NCBI RefSeq assembly: GCF_963664965.1
Contig: NZ_OY761823.1
Location: 134,001-198,000, forward strand
Reading direction: 5' to 3'
From: an uncultured Pseudodesulfovibrio sp.
Lineage (GTDB): Bacteria; Desulfobacterota; Desulfovibrionia; Desulfovibrionales; Desulfovibrionaceae
DNA: 64,000 nucleotides
The translations under genes were made by a program, and so were the position numbers. The stretch's first letter is position 1. Every line of letters begins with the position of its first letter. The notes below the pieces were generated by a model. The model saw nothing but the letters and a program-made list of their open reading frames with translations. It made no database searches and was not told the origin of the DNA. This document shows positions 54,871 through 61,841 of this stretch, piece after piece.

Positions 54871-55527
54871 CTAGGCCCACTCTCCCTTGAAATCAGCGGG
54901 AGCGACCAATTTGTAGCCCCGGTCCGTGAGGGCGGCCTCAACGGCGGACGGGTCTTCGGTATCTATTCGGACGACCACGACGCGGCGTCCGTTGAAAAAG
55001 AAAGTACCGGTGGAGATGATGGACATCTTCATGTTGGCTATGACACCGGCGACTTCGTAGAGTACGCCCGAGCGATCCTCGACCTCGATGGTCAGGCGGC
55101 TGCCGCCTTCGCGGTAGCCCATTTCCTCGGACAGAACGTCAAGCATGACGTTACGGTTGATATATCCGATGAGTTCCCCGTTATCATCCACCACGGCCAG
55201 TCCGGCCAGATTCATCTCGTACATCATGTCCGCTGCGCCCTCGATTTCGGTCTCCGGGGTCACGGTCTTGATGTCGGTGCGGTAGATCTTTTCAACGGTG
55301 AGCTTGCTCATCAGGTAGTTGATTTCATGCTTTTCCAAAGAGGTCATGATGCTGGGCAAGGCAGCGGAAATGTCTTCCTTACGCACGTAGCCGACCAGCT
55401 TGCCGTTCTCGTCAACCACCAAGAGCATCCAGAGCTTGCTGTCCTCCAGCTGTTTCTGGGCGTCCTTGACCAGGGTGTCAGGGGTGACCTTGACGAAATC
55501 ACGAAGCATTTTAAGACCGACGTACAT
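54871..55527 (-). CDS. CBS-domain pair plus ACT domain protein
   Basis: This 218-residue cytoplasmic protein has two N-terminal CBS domains (MLLVVDENGKLVGYVRKED and LAVVDDNGELIGYINRN) and a C-terminal ACT-type domain (SRLTIEVEDRSGVLYEVAGVIANM). The architecture resembles AcuB. CBS pairs sense adenine nucleotides and ACT domains sense amino acids, so it could tune uptake or activation to energy or amino acid level. AAGGAGG precedes the ATG. It is first in the liv operon. Confidence 0.85.
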   Translation of the reverse strand: MYVGLKMLRDFVKVTPDTLVKDAQKQLEDSKLWMLLVVDENGKLVGYVRKEDISAALPSIMTSLEKHEINYLMSKLTVEKIYRTDIKTVTPETEIEGAADMMYEMNLAGLAVVDDNGELIGYINRNVMLDVLSEEMGYREGGSRLTIEVEDRSGVLYEVAGVIANMKMSIISTGTFFFNGRRVVVVRIDTEDPSAVEAALTDRGYKLVAPADFKGEWA

Positions 55528-55738
55528 GTGTTCCTCCTTGGGCGACCGACCTGAATCTTGGTGTGGGGTCGGGCATTATCGTCCGAGACGAATACACAGT
55601 TTACGCACATCTGGCAATACACCGCAACTCGGGGGAACCCTTGCAGGCCACCCTCAAGGTGCAGATAATTATCCGACGAAAGGAAGGAAAGGCGGCTTCA
55701 TACTAGCGCAACAACCTGAAACCGAATGGAATTCGGTA

Positions 55739-56725
55739 TTATGCGGCGCTCAGGAACATTCCGTAAATCCGCTTGAGCATGAACAGGGGCATTTCGCTGT
55801 CCCAGTGGCCCGTGGACTTCGCCCATGCCCATACGAGCAGCAACACGGCCACCGCCCCGAGTCCGACAGCCAGCCACGGGATGCGCTTCCGGCCATATGC
55901 GGTAAACGACAGGCAGCCGTCCACGGGACAGGCACCCACGCATTCCGCACAGCCGATGCACTCGGGCGTACGCACCAGCGTCTTCTCATGCACCCGGATG
56001 CCGGACGGACATTGCTTCGTACATTTGCCGCAATCAATGCAGGCATCCGCGTCACGCCTGACATTCGTCGGTCCGAACCACGCGAGCAGTCCGAGCAGCG
56101 CGCCATACGGACAGAGATACCGGCACCAGAAGTTGCGGATCACAATGCTCAGCAAGGCGAGTACGCCAATAATCATCATGGACAAGGCGGACGGGCTGGT
56201 GAAAAACGCCAGCATCTTGGCGTCCGAGACCATATTGTACGGGCCGGTAATGAACGCTTCCAGCGATCGCGCATCCATGGAAAAGACCGCATAGCAGAAA
56301 CCGCCGAGCAGCAGATATTTGACACCCGTCAGCGGATAATCGATCCACTTGTTCGGAATCACGGCGAGCTGCATCTTCCGCCCGATCCGCTCAAGGATGC
56401 CGGAGATGAAACCGACCGGACAGACATACCCGCAAAACCCTTTTCGAAACAGGAACGCCATGAGCATGACGGCGATGAAAATAGACAGCCCCGCAGGATG
56501 CACCGAATCCCACTGCCCGGTCGTCAGCAACTGGCGAAAGCCGAGCAGCGCGCTGATGGGCAGGAAGCCCTCCACCGCACCGGGCTTGGCAACCATCGAG
56601 TCGGATTGACCGAGAGCCCATGCGATGAACGCCGCAAAGCGGAAGCCGACGTAGATGCAGAACAGGGTGAAGACCGTCTGGACGGCAAAACGAAACCGGG
56701 CGGGAGTGAGGCGTTGTTTCATCAT
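55739..56725 (-). CDS. NapH-like 4Fe-4S membrane protein
   Basis: This 328-residue inner-membrane protein has about five hydrophobic segments, two CxxxCP motifs (CGYVCPVGF and CRYLCPYGALLG) and a pair of [4Fe-4S] motifs (CIDCGKCTKQCP and CIGCAECVGACP) on the cytoplasmic side. This is the NapH/CcoG/YccM-type architecture, passing electrons between quinone and soluble partners. No partner redox genes are adjacent. Start is one of two tandem ATGs without a clear ribosome site. Confidence 0.85.
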   Translation of the reverse strand: MMKQRLTPARFRFAVQTVFTLFCIYVGFRFAAFIAWALGQSDSMVAKPGAVEGFLPISALLGFRQLLTTGQWDSVHPAGLSIFIAVMLMAFLFRKGFCGYVCPVGFISGILERIGRKMQLAVIPNKWIDYPLTGVKYLLLGGFCYAVFSMDARSLEAFITGPYNMVSDAKMLAFFTSPSALSMMIIGVLALLSIVIRNFWCRYLCPYGALLGLLAWFGPTNVRRDADACIDCGKCTKQCPSGIRVHEKTLVRTPECIGCAECVGACPVDGCLSFTAYGRKRIPWLAVGLGAVAVLLLVWAWAKSTGHWDSEMPLFMLKRIYGMFLSAA

Positions 56726-56830
56726 GGCGCAGGCCTACTCCAAGCCGGAACACACGGCAACAACTTGCATCAATTTGCACAAGTCCGCAGGCGCTGAGGG
56801 AAGCATTCCCCGATGCGAAGGTCCTGCCTC

Positions 56831-57808
56831 CTACCGCGTCACTCCCTGCGGCCAGACGTAATAGAAACCGGCCTTGGGCGGCATGACAACCGAGGCGTCG
56901 ATGCCGAGCAGGTTGAACCGGGCCGGGTCCGTGGCGGTCATGGTGTTGTAGGGATTGTCGTTGGGATACGTGTCTCGCCGATAGGCCACGACCTTGGAAT
57001 CCACAGGCAGGCCGGAGAGTTCCCGGGCCTTGGCAAAGGCGTCCTGAATGTAACCGATCTGGTCGATCAGCCCCACGCCCTTGGCTTGGGACGCGGTGAA
57101 AACACGGGCGGTCTGCACGGTCGCCATGTTCGAAGGACTGATCTGGCGGTGCTTGGCGACAAGGGAGTGAAAACGGGCTGCGTAATCGTCGATGATGGAC
57201 TGGAAAAGTGCGGTTTCTTCCGCTGTTGTCGGGCGGAACGGCGACCCCATGTCCTTGTCCACGCCGGACTTGGACACCTCGACATCCACACCGATCTTGT
57301 CGAACAATCCGTGCAGCTTGGGACGCATGAAGATGACCCCCACGGAACCGGTCACCGTGGTGGGATGTGCCAAAATCCAGTCGGCAGGCAGGGAGGCGTA
57401 GTATCCGCCGGACGCGGCCACATCGAACATGGCGGCCACGACCTTCTTGCCGGAGCGCTCCTTGAAGCCCAGAATCTCATGATAGATGATGTCGGACGCC
57501 GTGGTCGTTCCGCCCGGGGAATTGACCGCGACAACCACGGCCTTCACTTCCTCGTCCTGCTCGGCGAGACGCAGGGCGCTGGTCAGTTCCTGCACCTGAC
57601 TCGGCGCAGGCCGCAATATGCCCTGACTCGGCTGGTCCACAAGGAACCCGCTCAGGTAGATGAGCGCCAGCTTGCCGTCGCCCTCTCCTTCGACAACGAA
57701 CTCCTTGAGCGGCTCGGTCGTGGGGGCAGCGAAAATCTTGAGCTTCGGCGCACAGCCGGGGAGCAGCAGGACCGCGAACAGCAGCAGGGCAAACAAGCGC
57801 ATCTTCAT
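56831..57808 (-). CDS. S49 peptidase, SppA-like lipoprotein
   Basis: This 325-residue protein has a lipoprotein signal (LLLFAVLLLPGCAPK, Cys19) and an S49 fold: VVVAVNSPGGTTTASDIIYHE, nucleophile in VAASGGYYASLPAD, and the candidate base Lys in SKSGVDKDMGSPF. Unlike the SppA at 27051 it is lipid-anchored, so it works on the periplasmic face. It lies 38 bp downstream of cobS, so it may be in the same transcript, and is followed by the NapH-like gene. Confidence 0.85.
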   Translation of the reverse strand: MKMRLFALLLFAVLLLPGCAPKLKIFAAPTTEPLKEFVVEGEGDGKLALIYLSGFLVDQPSQGILRPAPSQVQELTSALRLAEQDEEVKAVVVAVNSPGGTTTASDIIYHEILGFKERSGKKVVAAMFDVAASGGYYASLPADWILAHPTTVTGSVGVIFMRPKLHGLFDKIGVDVEVSKSGVDKDMGSPFRPTTAEETALFQSIIDDYAARFHSLVAKHRQISPSNMATVQTARVFTASQAKGVGLIDQIGYIQDAFAKARELSGLPVDSKVVAYRRDTYPNDNPYNTMTATDPARFNLLGIDASVVMPPKAGFYYVWPQGVTR

Positions 57809-57846
57809 GATGATCTCCGTGGGTTAATCTGAATTCAGGCAGACTA

Positions 57847-58584
57847 TCACAGGAAAAGAACAAATCCCAGTCCGGCGGCGAGTTCGCCCAAAAGGGTCGC
57901 ACAGCCAAGAAAATCTCCGTTGACCCCACCGACATGGGTAGCGAGTTTGTGAAGCGGAATAATGGCGATTCCGGCGATCAGCATGCCGCAGACAGTGGTC
58001 AGCGGTCCGGCCAGAATCAGGCCGATCAGGAAGGTGAACGCGGTGGACCAGAGTGCCACCGGCAGGGTCGCGCCGTCAATGTAGAGCTTGCCCAGGCCGG
58101 GACGGGCCAGATGGCGCACGGTATACCCGAGCCAAACCGAAACACCACGCCCGACCACGAACACCCACAGGATCGCACCGAAGGCCCCGACAACGGCCAT
58201 CTCATGGAACAGCAGCACCTGCCCGACGATCATCATGACAAGCCCCATGGAACCGAAGGCACCGGTATGGCTGTCCTTGACCACCTCCCAGAACCGTTCG
58301 GGCACGGCATGGGTGGTGACGCCGTCACAAATATCGGCCAGTCCGTCGAAATGCAGGCCCCGTGTCAGGTAGATATTGGCCGCCACCATGAGCCACGCCT
58401 GAATCCACGGGGCCGAGCCGAACAGGCCCAGATAGAACGGCAGCACCACGACCGCGCCGAGCACCGCCCCCACCGGGGCCATGTACGCCATGCAGCGATT
58501 CATTTCCTCTTCCGGGATGACACGGGCCGGAGCGAGACGGGTAAGAAAACCGAGGGTGTCGACAAAGCGGCGGATAATGGACAT
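57847..58584 (-). CDS. cobS: Adenosylcobinamide-GDP ribazoletransferase (CobS)
   Basis: This 245-residue inner-membrane enzyme joins adenosyl-GDP-cobinamide and alpha-ribazole in cobalamin assembly. Hallmarks are RGLHFDGLADICDGVTT, KDSHTGAFGSMGLVMMI and the hydrophobic remainder. It follows the SAM hydrolase gene without a gap and shares the window with the CobD-CobQ fusion. Confidence 0.93.
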   Translation of the reverse strand: MSIIRRFVDTLGFLTRLAPARVIPEEEMNRCMAYMAPVGAVLGAVVVLPFYLGLFGSAPWIQAWLMVAANIYLTRGLHFDGLADICDGVTTHAVPERFWEVVKDSHTGAFGSMGLVMMIVGQVLLFHEMAVVGAFGAILWVFVVGRGVSVWLGYTVRHLARPGLGKLYIDGATLPVALWSTAFTFLIGLILAGPLTTVCGMLIAGIAIIPLHKLATHVGGVNGDFLGCATLLGELAAGLGFVLFL

Positions 58585-59403
58585 CTATGTCTCCCAGACA
58601 AGTGAAACGGCATCCCCCATGGAGAGTCCGAACTGTTTGGCGGCCGAACCCTGATTGACCGCGATTTCGTAAAATCCCTGACTGCCTTCGAGCAGACCGG
58701 CCATGCCTTCGTCCAAGTCGCCGTATGTAGCGACGCAAGAGATTGCAACGCCAGCCGGGACGATTCTCAGACTACCTACTCCGCCGAGACTTTCGGCTTC
58801 GATGCTGAGCACACAATTGCCGAAACGGTCGATATGCAACACATGGCACTGTGCCGAGCCGGGACCGGTCTCCGGCTGACTCCACGACTCGCAGACCAAA
58901 TCGTCCGGGGATATTTCCGGGCCGATCTCCTCCGGCCTGCCGCCCAGCGCGAACCATGCGGCAAGCGGCGCGAACACGTCACGCCCGTGGAATGTCGAGG
59001 ACACGTTCTTGGGCGCATCCAGAGCCGCAGTGACGTCGAACACACGGACCTCGGCAGTCTGCACCCTTTTCAGGGCAAGGCAGAGCAGCCCGTTGTCCGG
59101 CGCGATGAGCAGCCGTTCCCCGACTTGCGCGCACACGATCTTCCGGCTGGTGCCCACGCCCGGGTCCACAACCGCGAGAAAAACCGCGTCCCGTGAAAAA
59201 TGCTCATATGATGATGCCAGAAAAAATCCCGCCTGAGCCACGCTGAACGGCGCGACATCGTGCGAAATGTCCACGACAGGACACGCCGGGGCCTTTTTCG
59301 CGAGCACGCCCTTCATCTGGCCGACGTACGGGTCCGCCAGACCGAAGTCCGTGAGCAGCGCGATGGTGCGCGGCGGTTCTTCCTGCCGTTTGCGTGTGAA
59401 CAT
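58585..59403 (-). CDS. SAM hydroxide adenosyltransferase (DUF62)
   Basis: This 272-residue protein is of the SAM-dependent halogenase/hydrolase family that splits S-adenosylmethionine to adenosine and methionine using water. Blocks are IALLTDFGLADPYVGQMKGV, VVDPGVGTSRKI, LIAPDNGLLCLAL and DRFGNCVLSIE. The hydrolase form is expected because chlorinase-specific loops are not apparent. It is contiguous with cobS (downstream) and the YitT gene (upstream); such genes often accompany cobalamin or cobalt genes. Confidence 0.9.
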   Translation of the reverse strand: MFTRKRQEEPPRTIALLTDFGLADPYVGQMKGVLAKKAPACPVVDISHDVAPFSVAQAGFFLASSYEHFSRDAVFLAVVDPGVGTSRKIVCAQVGERLLIAPDNGLLCLALKRVQTAEVRVFDVTAALDAPKNVSSTFHGRDVFAPLAAWFALGGRPEEIGPEISPDDLVCESWSQPETGPGSAQCHVLHIDRFGNCVLSIEAESLGGVGSLRIVPAGVAISCVATYGDLDEGMAGLLEGSQGFYEIAVNQGSAAKQFGLSMGDAVSLVWET

Positions 59404-60282
59404 CTAATATGTCTTCCTTGAGGAAAAGCCCTGTCCCAGTACGTGGAAGCCGGACCCCATGATGAAAAAGGCATCCGGGTCGATGGTGTAGACCAGCTCT
59501 TCCAGCCGCTTGAGCTGCATGGATGAAATCATGGTCAGCACGACCTCCTTGGGATCGCCGGACCAGCCGCCCGTTCCCTTGAGCATGGTCACGCCCCGGT
59601 CGAGCTTGTCGAGAATGCCGCGACGGATATCATCGGAATGGTCGGACACCACGATGACCATCTTTCGCTCGCTGCCCATGCCCATGACATATTCAATGGC
59701 AACGGCAATGACAAAGGTCATGGCAATGGAATACAGCACCACGTTGGTATCGAGAAAGGCGAAGCCGCCCACAAAGCCGATGAGGTTGAACCAGAACTCG
59801 AACGCGCCCATGGACATGTTGAGTTTTTCCTTGCAGATGACCGCAAGGATATCGGAACCGCCGGTGGAACCGAGGGACCGCAGCGCCACTCCCACACCCG
59901 CGCCCATGATGCCGCCGCCGGTCAGCACGGCGAGCCAGATGTCCTCAATGGGCATGGTATAGGGGATCAGGTCGATGAAAACACTCACCGCGACCATGCC
60001 GTACAGGGAATAGAAAAAGAAACGGCGGCTGACAAAGACCCAGCCCAGCACGAACACCGGCAGGTTGAGCAGCAGATACCACTGACCGGCACTCAGTCCG
60101 CCGAAGGCGTAGTAGAACAGCAGGCCGATACCGGACATGCCGCCGGTCAGCAGACCATGCGGCACGGCCACGGCCTTGACTGAAAAGGCGATCAGAAACG
60201 ACCCGAACGTCAGCAGCATCAGGTTCCACGGCACGCCGAAGGTCAGGGTTCGCAGTCGCAGTTTGGTTTCTTCAGAAAACAT
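59404..60282 (-). CDS. YitT family membrane protein
   Basis: This 292-residue protein has five or six hydrophobic segments (DUF161; AVPHGLLTGGMSGIGLLFYY, GSTGGSDILAVICKEKLN) and a C-terminal cytoplasmic DUF2179 domain (RKMVIVVSDHSDDIRRGILD, GVTMLKGTGGWSGDPKEVVL). Function is unknown; transport is suspected. ATG 60282 is preferred over a GTG four codons upstream. It is the first gene of a contiguous set with the SAM hydrolase and cobS. Confidence 0.88.
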   Translation of the reverse strand: MFSEETKLRLRTLTFGVPWNLMLLTFGSFLIAFSVKAVAVPHGLLTGGMSGIGLLFYYAFGGLSAGQWYLLLNLPVFVLGWVFVSRRFFFYSLYGMVAVSVFIDLIPYTMPIEDIWLAVLTGGGIMGAGVGVALRSLGSTGGSDILAVICKEKLNMSMGAFEFWFNLIGFVGGFAFLDTNVVLYSIAMTFVIAVAIEYVMGMGSERKMVIVVSDHSDDIRRGILDKLDRGVTMLKGTGGWSGDPKEVVLTMISSMQLKRLEELVYTIDPDAFFIMGSGFHVLGQGFSSRKTY

Positions 60283-60473
60283 GGCACTCTCCACCGATAT
60301 GTCTAGCTGTTTTTATTCATTGTGGGAACCCGAAATCCATTCGGACACGCAAAGGACACACCGCCCTTGCGCGTAAACGGGAATGAAGGTAAATCGGGCG
60401 TTCCGTTCCGAATTCAAAATAATGGCGGAAAACGGACGGACTCATACATCATCAAAGCCAGAGAGGCATATAC

Positions 60474-60962
60474 ATGAAGCTCACCGATATCAAGCCACTT
60501 GAATACTGGGTCGCATTGCAGGAAGAACTGCACACGCGTTTCGGCCTGAACGCCGACGTCATGGACCACGAGGGAAAACGGCTTTCCGGCAACACATGGG
60601 GCAACGACCTCTGCCGTGCCATCCGCGAAGACGCCAAGGGATTCGGCGCGATCTGCGCCCCCGCAGGACAGGCCTTCACCCAAATGATGCAGCAGGGGAA
60701 ACCCTTTGCCGAGGAATGTGACGGCGGCATGATGCGAATCAGCGTGCCGGTGCTCAAGGACGGCGAGCTGCTCGGCGCGGTGGGCGGTTGCGGCCTGGTC
60801 GCGGAAGACGGCGAAGTGGATGAATTCTCCATCGACATGATGTCCGGTCTCGACGCGGAGCGCATTGCAGAAATGGCTCCCAAAGTCCATGTGGCAAACG
60901 AAGAAAAAGTCAAGGAAATCATGGTATTCATTCAAGGGAAAATAGACGAAGCGCTTTCCTAG
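60474..60962 (+). CDS. Stand-alone PocR-type sensory domain protein
   Basis: This 162-residue protein consists wholly of a domain resembling PocR (PAS-related): YWVALQEELHTRFGLNADVM, a DLCRAIREDAKG block, ECDGGMMRISVPVLKDGELL and GAVGGCGLV. Cysteines in DLCR, GAICAP and EECDGG may bind a ligand or metal. No output domain is attached, so it may signal through a partner. A hairpin follows the stop. Confidence 0.75.
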   Translation: MKLTDIKPLEYWVALQEELHTRFGLNADVMDHEGKRLSGNTWGNDLCRAIREDAKGFGAICAPAGQAFTQMMQQGKPFAEECDGGMMRISVPVLKDGELLGAVGGCGLVAEDGEVDEFSIDMMSGLDAERIAEMAPKVHVANEEKVKEIMVFIQGKIDEALS

Positions 60963-60969
60963 ACAAAAA

Positions 60970-60999
60970 GGCAACGGCATGAACTATCATGCCGTTGCC
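60970..60999. terminator. 13-bp hairpin after PocR gene
   Basis: GGCAACGGCATGA (60970-60982) pairs perfectly with 60987-60999 over a 4-nt loop. Its T tract (five T) is on the minus-strand side; on the plus strand ATAAAAC follows. It may terminate antisense transcription or end the PocR mRNA weakly. Confidence 0.6.
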
Positions 61000-61029
61000 A
61001 TAAAACTCCCGTGAGTATATTGTCGGGGT

Positions 61030-61815
61030 ATGAAATACCTTTTCCCACTCCTGCTGACCCTGATGCTCGGATTTTCCTCCGCCTTTGCAGGGGAAAACAT
61101 CACCGTCACGCTCTACGGCGACGACAGCTATCCTCCATACAGTTTTCTCAACAAGGGCAAGATTGAGGGCATCTACCCCCACATAATGCAGCAGGTTGCA
61201 GAGCGCATTGAGGGGTACGACATAAAGATCACCCTCCTGCCATGGAAACGCGCGCTCAGACTGGCAAAAAAAGGACAGGTATTCGCGGTATTCCCGCCCT
61301 ATTACCTTCCGGACAGACGTCCGTATTTTTCCGAATACTCGGTTCCGATACTACCGGAAGAAACCATTGCATACTGTGCAAAGAGCGTTCTGCTCCCCCC
61401 GCGTCCCCGCTGGCCCGAAGACTATTACGGCCTGACCGTCGGCAACAACCTCGGCTTTGATTTCTATGGCGAAAAAGTGGATCGGGCCATGCATGCAGGC
61501 AAAATCAAACTGGAGAACACTCCGGGCACCAAGAACAATATTCTCAAGCTGCTGGCCGGACGCATAGACTGCTACATCAACGACCGCATTTCCATCCTCT
61601 GGAATATCCGGCAAATGAAGCAACAGGGAAAATGGCCCTATGACCGGGAGCTTGCCGAGGGGACCGTCCTTGACCGGGAATACGGTTACCTCGCCTTTTC
61701 GGAAAGCTACAAAGCGCCGTACCGCGAAGACTTCATCCGCAAGTTCAACACCATCATCCTGCAAATGCAGTCATCCGGAGAGATCGACCGCATCGCGCAG
61801 GGATTCATCCAATAG
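61030..61815 (+). CDS. Periplasmic solute-binding protein, family 3 (orphan)
   Basis: This 261-residue protein has a short signal peptide (LLLTLMLGFSSAFAG) and SBP_bac_3-like sequence: ITVTLYGDDSYPPYSFLNKG, then IYPHIMQQVAERIEGYDIKI and a C-terminal SSGEIDRIAQGFIQ. It begins 67 bp after the PocR gene and has no transport partners nearby. Polar amino acid or similar ligand is a guess. Confidence 0.82.
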   Translation: MKYLFPLLLTLMLGFSSAFAGENITVTLYGDDSYPPYSFLNKGKIEGIYPHIMQQVAERIEGYDIKITLLPWKRALRLAKKGQVFAVFPPYYLPDRRPYFSEYSVPILPEETIAYCAKSVLLPPRPRWPEDYYGLTVGNNLGFDFYGEKVDRAMHAGKIKLENTPGTKNNILKLLAGRIDCYINDRISILWNIRQMKQQGKWPYDRELAEGTVLDREYGYLAFSESYKAPYREDFIRKFNTIILQMQSSGEIDRIAQGFIQ

Positions 61816-61841
61816 CGAACCCGTTCACTTCGCAATCCGCC

